From: Bacteroidota bacterium | Lineage (GTDB): Bacteria; Bacteroidota; Bacteroidia; JAHEXY01 | Assembly (NCBI GenBank): GCA_023251875.1 | Contig: JAHEXY010000001.1 | Span: forward strand, 496,001 to 560,000 | DNA: 64,000 bases | Reading direction: 5' to 3' | Shown here: piece by piece, positions 17,171-25,066 of the stretch | How positions within the stretch are numbered: position 1 is the stretch's first letter | Layout: each line of letters opens with the position of its first letter | The notes under the pieces: generated by a model | The model's database searches: none | The model's input: only the letters and a program-made list of their open reading frames with translations | Told to the model about the DNA's origin: nothing | Position numbers and translations under genes: made by a program

Positions 17171-19456
17171 ATGTTTAATGATTATGAATTTGAGGCTGAA
17201 GCCTTTCCTATATCCAACTATTTGGAAAACCATTCTTTAATTAAATTAAAAGAAGGCGAAAATCGTTTTGTTGTAATATTAGCCATTAATTTTAAGCAAT
17301 TGGTTTATTTGGTGGATACTGTTGATGCAGAAAAAGTATTGCTTCTATCTGATCAATTTTCAAAAATGATTATTCATAAAATATATAAGTATGGCGGCTT
17401 TGTAGAAAGAAGAAGATCAGAAATACTTGCCTATTTTGGAATATTAAGAAATACAGAATTCGATATTAAAAGAGCCATTCTTTGTTCTCAAACCATCAAT
17501 ATTGAATTTCAAAAGTTTAAGAAACAAATCGACATCCCTTCTTCTATTTCCATAAATATTCAACAAGCAATTCATGTTGGTTCAGTAATAACCACTAAAA
17601 TTAATCCTCAAGAGGGACTTGAATATTCCATTTGGGGAAACGACATAAACTATGCTATTCAATTAACCGATCAAATAACAACAGATGCAATTATTGTAAC
17701 TAACAAAGTAAAAGATATAGCTCCTCCTGAATATATTTTTGAACCTATTCAAATTTCAACTTATACATCAGAAAATAATAGCTATTATATGAGGCCTGAA
17801 AAAGAAAGAAAAAATAAAGCCAATCAAGACATTTTTTTAGGGCGAACAAAAGACTTAGAACATTTACAAAACATCTATCATTCTTATAAAAAGAATTTTT
17901 TTTATTCGTCAAATCCAGACTCTTATTACTTAGAATTTTCAGCTGAAAAAGGTATTGGAAAAGCCAGACTGGCAAAAGAACTCATTAGGCAAATAGCAGA
18001 TGAAGGGGATGCGTTTTTATATTTACGAGGTAAAGCAGAAAACCTAACCAATACCCCTTACGCTTTATTTAGTAACATGCTTAAACGATATATAGGCATA
18101 TCCTCTTATGATACCATAGAACAAGCTAAATTAAAAATAGAAAATGCAATAGATTTACTTCAGCAAAATATCGAAACAAATGCACTGTCTGAACAAATTC
18201 CATTTATTGGATTATTGCTTGGAATAAAATATGAAGATTCGAATTACAAATTATTTCGTGATAGCTTACATATAAAAATTCAATTGGCAATAAAACTTTT
18301 TTTTGAAACCATTGCTCAAAAAAGTAAAAAAGAAAAATGGCCTTTAATTATTTGCATTGAAAACTTAAATGCTCTAGATAGCCATTCAATGGATTTATTA
18401 AACACTATTTTTAAGCAGAATAACAAGAATGGTATTTTTTTTATTATCACTACCGATACACTTCAATCTATTTTTGTTTTAGAAAAGTGGCCACATGCCT
18501 ATACATTTTCACTTGCCCCATTAAATAAACAAGAAACCAGAGAATTGATTGGTCTTCTTTTAAAGAATGATGTTATTGCAGAAAATGTTATAACTCAATT
18601 ACAAGAAAAAGCCATGGGAAATCCATTATACATTGAAGAATGGATTAAGCTTGTAAAACATAGTCTAAGAAATAATGATAACTGCGTAGATGCTTCACAA
18701 ATATCCGTTCCGGATAGTGTTAAAACAATTATACTATCAAGAATAGATTCTTTGTCAGACCATGCAAGGGCTTTATTGCAAAAAGCTTCTGTTATTGGCA
18801 ATACCTTTGATATTAGAATACTGGAAAAAATGCTACTGCGAATTGAACAACCCTATTGCACTCACAAAGTATTTCAAGAACTATTATTGCATTCGCTTAT
18901 TGTGCAAGAAGATTATAACGGAATTACTTTCAGATTTTACCATAGCCTTATTCACACTGCTGCATATGAAACACTCTTAACATCAAATAAAAAATTATTA
19001 CATGCCCTTGCTGCCAATGCAATTGAAAATACTTTTGGCGAACAACTTAATAGCTATTATAATATACTTGCAAATCACTATGAAATAGCTGAAATCAATA
19101 AAAAAACAATAGAATATTTACAGTTAGAAGCAGAAAAAGCTTTAAATGAATTTGCTAACCATCGAGCACTACAATTGTATTTAAAACTTATTGAAAAATT
19201 TTTAAAAGAAAATCTAAATCCGGAATTAATAGCAGAAACATACATCAATATTAGTACAATGTATTGCTTAAGCAATGAAATTGCTTTAGCAGGTATGTAT
19301 TTAGAAAAAGCTAAAAAGATGACGGAAAATATAAAAAGTGAATCCCTTAAAAACAAAATTATTCATTTAAATAGAGGAACTTATTATATAAAACTTTTAG
19401 CAATGATACATAAACAAAGTTATTGTGATATCAATGAACACCGAAGAGCTGCTTAA
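17171..19456 (+). CDS. Degenerate class III cyclase domain fused to an AAA ATPase with a TPR-like tail
   Basis: A 761-residue protein in three parts. Residues about 20-195 have the outline of a class III adenylate/guanylate cyclase homology domain (GGFVERRRSEILAYFG, SISINIQQAIHVGSV, WGNDINYAIQL), but the two metal-binding Asp positions appear replaced (ILAINF where ...ADI... is usual), so it is probably inactive as a cyclase. Residues about 220-500 are a predicted AAA/STAND ATPase: it starts FLGRTKDLEHL and has an atypical P-loop AEKGIGKARL and a Walker B-like LIICIENLNALD. The remainder is helical with TPR-like character. Such proteins are usually signalling ATPases. The C-terminus ends soon after the first TPR-like units, shorter than many relatives. 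It lies 40 bases before the att-like repeat. Confidence 0.75.
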   Translation: MFNDYEFEAEAFPISNYLENHSLIKLKEGENRFVVILAINFKQLVYLVDTVDAEKVLLLSDQFSKMIIHKIYKYGGFVERRRSEILAYFGILRNTEFDIKRAILCSQTINIEFQKFKKQIDIPSSISINIQQAIHVGSVITTKINPQEGLEYSIWGNDINYAIQLTDQITTDAIIVTNKVKDIAPPEYIFEPIQISTYTSENNSYYMRPEKERKNKANQDIFLGRTKDLEHLQNIYHSYKKNFFYSSNPDSYYLEFSAEKGIGKARLAKELIRQIADEGDAFLYLRGKAENLTNTPYALFSNMLKRYIGISSYDTIEQAKLKIENAIDLLQQNIETNALSEQIPFIGLLLGIKYEDSNYKLFRDSLHIKIQLAIKLFFETIAQKSKKEKWPLIICIENLNALDSHSMDLLNTIFKQNNKNGIFFIITTDTLQSIFVLEKWPHAYTFSLAPLNKQETRELIGLLLKNDVIAENVITQLQEKAMGNPLYIEEWIKLVKHSLRNNDNCVDASQISVPDSVKTIILSRIDSLSDHARALLQKASVIGNTFDIRILEKMLLRIEQPYCTHKVFQELLLHSLIVQEDYNGITFRFYHSLIHTAAYETLLTSNKKLLHALAANAIENTFGEQLNSYYNILANHYEIAEINKKTIEYLQLEAEKALNEFANHRALQLYLKLIEKFLKENLNPELIAETYINISTMYCLSNEIALAGMYLEKAKKMTENIKSESLKNKIIHLNRGTYYIKLLAMIHKQSYCDINEHRRAA

Positions 19457-19729
19457 AAAAGAAAAAAATTCATTCCTATAAAAGAAAGAGGGTAAGTTGC
19501 CCGAGAAGGACATGTACCTTATTCATTTGTATATTGTATTTCAGTTTGTTGTATGATTTATGATTCGCTTGGTGTACGAATTGGTGTTTTAATTGCACTT
19601 AACACTAGGCAAAAGTAGGTAAAATCAGATAAACTAACATTAATTTTTAAACTTTGGCAAGTTATTGAAATAGATAGAGATATAAACACTAATGAAATTT
19701 TTTGCAAAAAAATTACGCATACTTGTATT
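19457..19729. other. Left flank of the tRNA-Gln island, no gene seen
   Basis: This stretch holds the tRNA-derived 15-bp repeat (19496-19510) and a CATGTAC motif directly after it. Open frames on either strand here look like chance: the minus-strand frame is the shadow of the following 54-codon gene. Confidence 0.5.
19496..19510. repeat. 15-bp att-like direct repeat matching the tRNA-Gln 3' end (left copy)
   Basis: GTTGCCCGAGAAGGA occurs here and, in the same orientation, at 25067-25081, where it covers the last bases of the tRNA-Gln gene. Integrative elements typically leave a copy of the tRNA 3' end at the far junction, so this is read as the distal attachment site of a 5.6-kb island. No integrase gene lies between the copies. 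Confidence 0.65.
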
Positions 19730-19894
19730 ATGAAAACAAAACAAACCAAGGGAGATAGACTTAATTGGGCTCTACTTAAAGATTTAAAACCAGTAGAACT
19801 TACCGAGGAACTTACCAAAGGCAAAAAGCTTACTAATAAAGATTTGGAAGAAAGAAAAAAGAATGATTCCAATAATAAAGTTTTAGTTCCTTGA
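19730..19894 (+). CDS. Small hypothetical protein (54 aa), first gene of an overlapping pair
   Basis: ATG at 19730 opens 54 codons ending in TGA at 19892-19894. The product is highly charged (MKTKQTKGDRLNWALLKDLK..., then LTKGKKLTNKDLEERKK) with no signal peptide. The next reading frame starts at a TTG overlapping this stop by four bases (TTGA), suggesting translational coupling. I do not recognise the family. The pair could be a small two-gene module carried by the island; the overlap resembles toxin-antitoxin or phage gene pairs, but nothing in the sequence proves that. Confidence 0.55.
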   Translation: MKTKQTKGDRLNWALLKDLKPVELTEELTKGKKLTNKDLEERKKNDSNNKVLVP

Positions 19895-20448
19895 TTTTTA
19901 GAAATACTAAAACTTACTCCTTAACAACTATCCAGAAAAAACGGATTAAAGATAAAAGTGCTCACCTATTTACTTTCATCTATAAATTTAATTCACCAAA
20001 AACCGGCTTAATTTATATTGTTCATGCTGATTACCATGAACAGGATGTTTTTGCTATTAAATTCTACGCCAAAAAATATAAGTAAAGCAAAAACAGGTAT
20101 TCTATAATTACCAATAAAGGAGATGTACTTAATATTATAATAAGTTGTTCAAAAGTAATTCCTTTTTTGTTAGATGAATTTCCAAATGCCTCATTTGGCT
20201 TTTGTGCCTCACGAACAATAGATAAAAAATCAAAAAAAGTAGAAGATTTTTCAGAAAATCAACGATTCAGAATTTATAGAAAACTAGCCTCTAGTTTATT
20301 TGGAACAAAAACATTTCAGCATTTTGAGTATCCGAAAATAAGTTCCTATTTATTAATTAACAGAAAAAACGGAAATGTAGAATTAGCAGAAAGAAATATT
20401 GTAAAAATGTTCTCTGAAACATATATAGAATTACCAGATATAGAATAA
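19891..20448 (+). pseudogene. Hypothetical protein gene interrupted by an in-frame TAA
   Basis: A TTG at 19891 opens a frame that runs 64 codons to TAA at 20083-20085. The same frame then continues without another stop to 20448, giving 185 codons in total. The sequence on both sides reads as one protein: IKFYAKKYK before the stop, SKNRYSIITNKGDVLN after it, and a well-formed continuation (ASFGFCASRTID, NQRFRIYRKLASSLFG, SSYLLINRKNGNVELAERN). No frameshift is needed. The simplest reading is a recent nonsense mutation; a sequencing error is the alternative. The context gives no support for recoding. Family unknown to me. It overlaps the preceding 54-codon gene by four bases. Confidence 0.65.
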
Positions 20449-20468
20449 TACTTTTTTTATTTCCCCGA

Positions 20469-20549
20469 GGTACATGACAAGGCCATCATGTACCATAAAT
20501 CGTAATTTTGGTACATGATAAAATTCTCATGTACATAACGAGTACATGA
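20469..20549. repeat. Cluster of five alternating GTACATGA half-sites
   Basis: GTACATGA occurs at 20470-20477, inverted at 20486-20493, again at 20511-20518, inverted at 20527-20534, and a fifth time at 20542-20549. The first two form a 9-bp inverted repeat with an 8-base spacer (20469-20494), and the second pair an 8-bp inverted repeat, also with an 8-base spacer. Half-site starts within each pair are 16 bases apart. It lies between the interrupted gene and the RhuM cassette. The regular layout suggests tandem operators for a dimeric binding protein, or paired hairpins in RNA. Confidence 0.7.
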
Positions 20550-20590
20550 TTTATTTTAATTGTAAACGTAATAGAATTAATGTATATGTA

Positions 20591-20652
20591 GGCAGTATAC
20601 CACTCTAAAACACCCCCTACCTGTTTTAAAAAAGGAAAGTGGTTTTGAGAAA
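20591..20652. repeat. 62-bp hairpin direct repeat, copy 1 (3' of the RhuM gene)
   Basis: This segment, from GGCAGTA to GTGGTTTTGAGAAA, is nearly the same as 21767-21828 in the same orientation. It folds as a two-part hairpin: ACCACT (20599-20604) pairs with AGTGGT (20638-20643), and TAAAAC (20606-20611) pairs with GTTTTA (20623-20628). The arms have unequal side lengths and the loop is ACCCCCTACCT. It ends six bases from the stop codon of the minus-strand RhuM gene. Confidence 0.75.
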
Positions 20653-20658
20653 TTCTAA

Positions 20659-21642
20659 TTATCTTTTTATTCGTTTTATATCTTCTTCTATTTCTTTCAA
20701 ACTTTGCTCTTTCTCTATTATTTTTTGAGCAACTTTATATTTTTCAAATTCTTCATTTGATTTTTCCAACGCTTTTTCGTGGGTTATTTTCCCTGCGTGG
20801 GTTAGCAATTCCCTTCCGTTTAATTGTAAAATGCTATCCAATCGTTGTACCCAATCTTTCATATACATTGGAACTTGTTGTTGAGCCATGGTTTCGGCAA
20901 AGGCCAAATATTGCTCTACCAACAAACCAAGTAATTTTATTTCATCTTCTTTCAGATAATTCTTGGCAATGATTACATCCGCTTTTTTAACAGAAACGAT
21001 ATTTTTTTTATCAAACGATTGCATGCCTAACAATGGCAAACTTGCATCTGCTCTACGATATACCAATTCAGCCGCTGTTTGTTCACTTATGGCCCAAAGC
21101 AGTTTATTTTGTACCACTTTAAAAAATGCAATTGTTTTTTCATCTTTTGCATCGTAATCAATGCTCGTGGTATAGATGTCTTTTATTTTTTGATAGAAAA
21201 AACGTTCGGATAAGCGTATTTCACGAATACGTTCTTGTAATTCGTGGAAATAGTTCATGGAATTTCCCGACTTAAAACGGTCATCATTCAGGGCAAAACC
21301 TTTAATGATATATTCTTTGAGCCTTTGGGTTGCCCAAATACGAAATTGTGTGCCCTGTGGCGATTTTACCCTATATCCAACAGAAATAATAACATCGAGA
21401 GTATAGTAATTCGGGGCTTTCTGCTGAAATTCGGAATTTCCGAATTTCTTTAAACAGCCGTTTTCTTCGAGTTCCCCTTCCTTAAAAATATTTTGAATGT
21501 GCTCATTTATGGTCGACTTTGCTTTGCCAAATAACAATCCCATTTGATCTTGTGTAAGCCAAACCGTTTCTTCTTCTAGTCTAACATCAAGTTTAATGTT
21601 GCCTTCTTGATTTTGATAAAGTATAATTTCTCCGGTGTTCAT
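20659..21642 (-). CDS. RhuM-family protein
   Basis: A 327-residue protein matching the virulence-associated RhuM family, recognised from the N-terminal segment (EIILYQNQEGN, VWLTQDQMGLLFGK, INEHIQNIFKEGEL), the central YYTLDVIISVGYRVKS, QGTQFRIWATQRLKEY, and the C-terminal coiled coil. The N-terminal part resembles a winged-helix or KilA-N-like DNA-binding region. RhuM genes are commonly found on genomic islands and near restriction or toxin-antitoxin loci; the biochemical activity is not established. Length is normal. It lies inside the tRNA-Gln island, and its stop is six bases from a hairpin repeat also found 3' of the neighbouring XRE gene. Confidence 0.88.
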   Translation of the reverse strand: MNTGEIILYQNQEGNIKLDVRLEEETVWLTQDQMGLLFGKAKSTINEHIQNIFKEGELEENGCLKKFGNSEFQQKAPNYYTLDVIISVGYRVKSPQGTQFRIWATQRLKEYIIKGFALNDDRFKSGNSMNYFHELQERIREIRLSERFFYQKIKDIYTTSIDYDAKDEKTIAFFKVVQNKLLWAISEQTAAELVYRRADASLPLLGMQSFDKKNIVSVKKADVIIAKNYLKEDEIKLLGLLVEQYLAFAETMAQQQVPMYMKDWVQRLDSILQLNGRELLTHAGKITHEKALEKSNEEFEKYKVAQKIIEKEQSLKEIEEDIKRIKR

Positions 21643-21708
21643 AATTGTTCTATTAAGCTAATAGTATGATTTATTGAGTAGGTTTTTCATTTATGCAATT
21701 GTATGCCT

Positions 21709-21716
21709 CAAAAATA
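21709..21716 (-). promoter_or_regulatory. Possible -7 element for the RhuM gene
   Basis: On the minus strand this reads TATTTTTG, matching TAnnTTTG, 66 bases upstream of the RhuM ATG. It lies between hairpin copy 2 and the gene, so the RhuM unit could have its own promoter. The -33 box is not convincing. Confidence 0.35.
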
Positions 21717-21766
21717 CATTAAGCTGGTGGAAATATAAAGCAGAACTTTACCAATATGTACGCGCA

Positions 21767-21828
21767 GGCAGTAACCACCTTAAAACACCCCCTACATGCT
21801 TTTAAAAAAGGAAAGTGGTTTTGAGAAA
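21767..21828. repeat. 62-bp hairpin direct repeat, copy 2 (3' of the XRE gene)
   Basis: Second copy of the 20591-20652 repeat, about 1.18 kb away and in the same orientation. The hairpin arms are kept (ACCAC with GTGGT; TAAAA with TTTTA) although several unpaired bases differ. The loop CACCCCCTAC and the right arm GGAAAGTGGTTTTGAGAAA are identical. It lies 48 bases beyond the stop of the minus-strand XRE gene. Confidence 0.75.
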
Positions 21829-21876
21829 AATAGATTTTAATTCTGTAGAAAAAAATGGCTGTACATTAATTTTGCC

Positions 21877-22107
21877 TCAAAAATCAAACAACTCTTTAGG
21901 ATGAATCTTAAGAGCTTTAGCAATTTCGTAAATAATAGTAATGCTGGTATTAATCGTGCCGCGCTCAATACGGCCAATTTGGCTTAGAGGTAGATCAGCT
22001 TCATAGGCAAGACTTTCCTGAGAAATTTTCTTTTCCTTTCTGATGCTTCGAAGATTTTCCCCAAATGCATTAATGTATTTCTGATCACGCCTGTATTTCA
22101 CAGCCAC
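21877..22107 (-). CDS. XRE-family transcriptional regulator (small HTH protein)
   Basis: A 76-residue protein that is almost entirely a Cro/C1-type helix-turn-helix domain: FGENLRSIRKEKKISQESLAYEADLPLSQIGRIERG is in the canonical register, with the second helix SQESLAYEA and the recognition helix LSQIGRIER. Proteins of this size regulate mobile elements, restriction systems or toxin-antitoxin loci. It is divergent from the T9SS beta-propeller gene and upstream of the RhuM unit on the same strand, so it could control either or itself. Confidence 0.88.
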   Translation of the reverse strand: MAVKYRRDQKYINAFGENLRSIRKEKKISQESLAYEADLPLSQIGRIERGTINTSITIIYEIAKALKIHPKELFDF

Positions 22108-22208
22108 AATGATCAGATAATCGCTTGTAAAGTATTAGAGCAAATTTGCGCTATTTAAAATTAATTTCCATATTGCACACGAAATCTCACAACTTTTAAA
22201 ATTAAAAG

Positions 22209-24035
22209 ATGAAAAAATTAACTATCATTTTGTCATTAGCTTTATTGGGCTTGATTAATAATATAGATGCACAAATGCAAAGTTGGCTTTGGGCTAAAAG
22301 TGTAGATGGGGCATATGCCCAGAATGTAACGGTAGATTCTATTGGTAATATTTATGTAGTAGGGACTTTCAAACCTCCTTATAGCCTCTTTGATTCAATA
22401 GTACTGACTAGCGTGAATTATAGTTATGATATATACGTTGTGAAATATAATTCAAGTGGAGATATACTTTGGGCAAAAAGTGCCGGGGGAAATGACGATG
22501 ATGGTGTGTCTTCTATTGCCATTGATAAATCAGGAAATGTTTATGTAGCAGGGGCGTTTAATAGCACGTCCATTACTTTTGATTCCATTACTTTGATAAA
22601 TACAAGTGATTATAATGAGTACGATGGGTTTATTGCTAAGTATGATAATAATGGAAACGTACTCTGGGCTAAAAGCGCTAGTGGAAAAAGTGACGAAGAG
22701 GTAAGGTCTATTAGTGCAGATCCGTATGGAAATATATACATGACAGGAAAATTTGAAAGCTCTTCTATTATTTTTGGAACAACTACACTCATCAATTCAA
22801 GTTTTTCTATAAATATGTTTATTGTAAAATACAATCTTGATGGAAAAGTACTCTGGGCAAAAAGTGCTAGTGGACAAAGTGCTAATGAGGCTTACTCAGT
22901 TAGTACAGATCCATCTGGAAATGTATACATGGGTGGAAATTTTGGCGGTGCTCCTATTTCTTTTGGCTCTATTACTTTAGCTTATGTAGATTCCATTTAT
23001 TGGGACATGTTTATTGCTAAGTACGATAGTAGTGGTAATGTTCTTTGGGCAAAAAGTTCTGGAGGGAATTCTAATGATAGGATATTTTCAATAACATCAG
23101 ATACATTCAGTAATATTTATGTGTCAGGATATTTTTCTAGTACTTCCATTACTTTTGGTTCTACTACTTTGACAAATACAAACATTTATAATTCATTTAT
23201 AGTAAAATATGATAGTAATGGTAATGCACTTTGGGCTAAGAGTGTTGTACCTAATACCACGTGTAATATTAGTGCAGATGATCAAGGAAATATTTATGCA
23301 ATAGGGCCATTTAATAGTGACTCGATCACATTTGACACCATTACGTTGATCAACAAAGGAGCTTATGATATTTTTGTTGTGAAATTTGATAGTAACGGCA
23401 ATGCACTTTGGGCAAAAAGCGTAGGAGGAAGCGATAATGATTATTCATATGATGGCACTACTGATAATTCACAAAATCTTTATATGGTCGGACATTACGA
23501 ATCTCCTACCATTACATTTGGACCCACCACTTTGACAGGTATTGGATATAATATGTTTATTGCAAAACTAAGCGAGTGTAATCTTACAAAACCTACCATT
23601 AGCGCAAATGATTCAATATTAACATCAAGTTCTGCAATAGGTAACCAATGGTATTTAAACGATAGTATCATTGTTGGAGATACTTCACAAACTTACATTT
23701 CAACTCAGAATGGGAATTATACTGTTGTTGTTACCTATGGTAATGGTTGTTCCGCTTCTTCTGATCCATATAATTATTCAACATCAGAAATAGCAGAATT
23801 TACAACAAATAATGACATCATAATTATTCCAAACCCAAGTGATGGAAAATTCCGAATAGAGACAAACAATTTAAAAACTGGGTATATGGAAATCTATAAT
23901 TCTTTAGGGGAAATAATTTATCAATCTATAATCGATAATAGAGAAATAAATTTATCTCAACAACCCAAGGGCTTATATTTTATTGAGATGATGATGGGAG
24001 AAAATATTTACGATCAGAAATTAATTATTCAATAA
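22209..24035 (+). CDS. T9SS type A sorted beta-propeller (SBBP-repeat) protein
   Basis: A 608-residue exported protein. A signal peptide covers residues 1-21 (MKKLTIILSLALLGLINN, then the IDA cleavage region). About seven repeats of 60-65 residues follow, each with the SBBP pattern (for example DKSGNVYVAG, then TFDSITLIN, then FIAKYDNNGNVLWAKS), expected to fold as a beta-propeller. An Ig-like segment comes next, and the last 75 residues are a type A sorting domain (IIIPNPSDGKFRIE, MEIYNSLGEIIYQ, LSQQPKGLYFIEM). It is predicted to be secreted through the T9SS and attached to or released from the cell surface. It lies inside the tRNA-Gln island, so it may be cargo. Confidence 0.9.
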   Translation: MKKLTIILSLALLGLINNIDAQMQSWLWAKSVDGAYAQNVTVDSIGNIYVVGTFKPPYSLFDSIVLTSVNYSYDIYVVKYNSSGDILWAKSAGGNDDDGVSSIAIDKSGNVYVAGAFNSTSITFDSITLINTSDYNEYDGFIAKYDNNGNVLWAKSASGKSDEEVRSISADPYGNIYMTGKFESSSIIFGTTTLINSSFSINMFIVKYNLDGKVLWAKSASGQSANEAYSVSTDPSGNVYMGGNFGGAPISFGSITLAYVDSIYWDMFIAKYDSSGNVLWAKSSGGNSNDRIFSITSDTFSNIYVSGYFSSTSITFGSTTLTNTNIYNSFIVKYDSNGNALWAKSVVPNTTCNISADDQGNIYAIGPFNSDSITFDTITLINKGAYDIFVVKFDSNGNALWAKSVGGSDNDYSYDGTTDNSQNLYMVGHYESPTITFGPTTLTGIGYNMFIAKLSECNLTKPTISANDSILTSSSAIGNQWYLNDSIIVGDTSQTYISTQNGNYTVVVTYGNGCSASSDPYNYSTSEIAEFTTNNDIIIIPNPSDGKFRIETNNLKTGYMEIYNSLGEIIYQSIIDNREINLSQQPKGLYFIEMMMGENIYDQKLIIQ

Positions 24036-24097
24036 TATCGATGATAGAATATCGTACACTAGTTATGAAACTACTTCAACTAATAAAAATTTAAACT

Positions 24098-24622
24098 ATG
24101 ACACACACTGAAAAATTATTATCAAAAGAAAAAATTGAAAATGCGCTTAAATATTTGAATGGAAAAATTGATACTCCATCAATAAAAAGAACTTTTGCTT
24201 CATTGTTTAAAGATGCGAGCTATGCTATTTATGCCAACATTCATGGATATGACGATAACGAAGATTTACTTTCCGAATCCTTAGGATGGCTTTTTGATTT
24301 GGTAGTTGTTCAAGAAAGTGCAAGTGAAATTGCGGGTCAACAAAAGTATTTGACAAATATAGTATTGGCAATGGAGTCTGAAATTAGTGATAATTTTAAT
24401 GGCGTGATGTATGATTTTCAAAAACTCCTTATCTCTAATGCAGAATATAAAGCAATGGTATTTAGATGTCATTCTTCGGAATTAGAATCATACTTTGAAT
24501 ACATGAAGAAAAATATAAATGCTTATAAAGTTGCAAATGGAAATTTTTTTCTAATTGGTTATTTAAATGATGGGGGCTCTTTTATTGTAAGAGAAGAAAC
24601 CGTTGATCGTCAAATGGCTTAA
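24098..24622 (+). CDS. Hypothetical protein (174 aa)
   Basis: A predicted cytoplasmic, mostly helical protein without signal peptide or membrane segment. I do not recognise the family. It starts with a good ATG 62 bases after the beta-propeller gene and may share its transcript. Its 3' end abuts a decayed toxin gene on the other strand (stop at 24622, toxin remnant from 24633), suggesting a rearrangement junction here. Immunity or adaptor roles are possible but unsupported. Confidence 0.65.
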   Translation: MTHTEKLLSKEKIENALKYLNGKIDTPSIKRTFASLFKDASYAIYANIHGYDDNEDLLSESLGWLFDLVVVQESASEIAGQQKYLTNIVLAMESEISDNFNGVMYDFQKLLISNAEYKAMVFRCHSSELESYFEYMKKNINAYKVANGNFFLIGYLNDGGSFIVREETVDRQMA

Positions 24623-24632
24623 TTCTGGACAG

Positions 24633-24665
24633 CTATGCTTTTTTTAAGGTTACTTGGTAAGCCAT
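24633..24665 (-). pseudogene. Truncated RelE/ParE-like toxin remnant (10 codons)
   Basis: One base after the antitoxin stop, an ATG opens MAYQVTLKKA and then hits TAG at 24633-24635. The ten residues resemble the first strand and helix of RelE/ParE toxins (compare the common start MAYxVxLKKxA), and the position is exactly where the toxin of a two-gene module should be. The rest of the toxin, some 80 residues, is absent. Too short for firm identification. Confidence 0.5.
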
Positions 24666-24666
24666 T

Positions 24667-24876
24667 TTATCGTTTCTTTTTACGTTTAGCCTCAATCATT
24701 TTAAATGCCTTGTCAATAGGAATAGAAGGTTCTTTACTAGCTTTAGCACTATCATATAACTTAATATCTTCTAAATCCTCTAATTCTTCCATAATGGTTT
24801 TAAATTCCTTCATAGGAAGTACCACAAGTTTTTTACCTGCAGTATCTGTAATGTATTGCGGATGTACGCTAAGCAT
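24667..24876 (-). CDS. Antitoxin of the Phd/RelB type (orphaned)
   Basis: A 69-residue protein with the pattern of type II antitoxins: MLSVHPQYITDTAGKKLVVL is the N-terminal DNA-binding strand region, followed by PMKEFKTIMEELEDLEDIKLYDSAK and a Lys-rich, presumably disordered C-terminus that would bind the toxin. Known homologues pair with a downstream RelE/ParE toxin. Here the downstream toxin is cut to ten codons, so the antitoxin appears orphaned. It may still repress its own promoter. Confidence 0.8.
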   Translation of the reverse strand: MLSVHPQYITDTAGKKLVVLPMKEFKTIMEELEDLEDIKLYDSAKASKEPSIPIDKAFKMIEAKRKKKR

Positions 24877-25066
24877 AGTATAAATTATTTCGTTGGTTTA
24901 AAAAAGTCCCTTACTCAGAGAGTGCCACAAATTTAGCAAAAAGAATGAGAGATCGGTTAATTACAGCGTCTAGCTGGGGATTGTGAACTTGAGCTTCTCA
25001 TAGTAAATTAAACATTTACTTTGTCCAGAGTATAAATTTATCTTATGGAGTTATTGAAAAAAATTG

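Noticed and set aside
19558..19872. 104-codon minus-strand frame over the 54-codon gene
   Set aside because: Low-complexity Ser/Leu/Phe-rich shadow of the plus-strand coding sequence, which has better start context and coupling to the next gene.
19891..20448. Selenocysteine, pyrrolysine or programmed readthrough at the internal stop
   Set aside because: The stop is TAA, which is not used for those recoding events, and the downstream context is not a known readthrough signal.
20469..20549. CRISPR array
   Set aside because: Repeats are only 8 bases, alternate in orientation and have no unique spacers of 30 bases or so; no cas genes are in the window.
20591..21828. Interpretation of the 62-bp repeats as integron attC sites
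   Set aside because: The core consensus sequences of attC (RYYYAAC and GTTRRRY) are not found at the expected places and no integron integrase is visible, so only the structural analogy is kept as a finding.
24635..24883. 82-codon plus-strand frame over the antitoxin
   Set aside because: Shadow of the antitoxin gene, which matches a known family on the minus strand.
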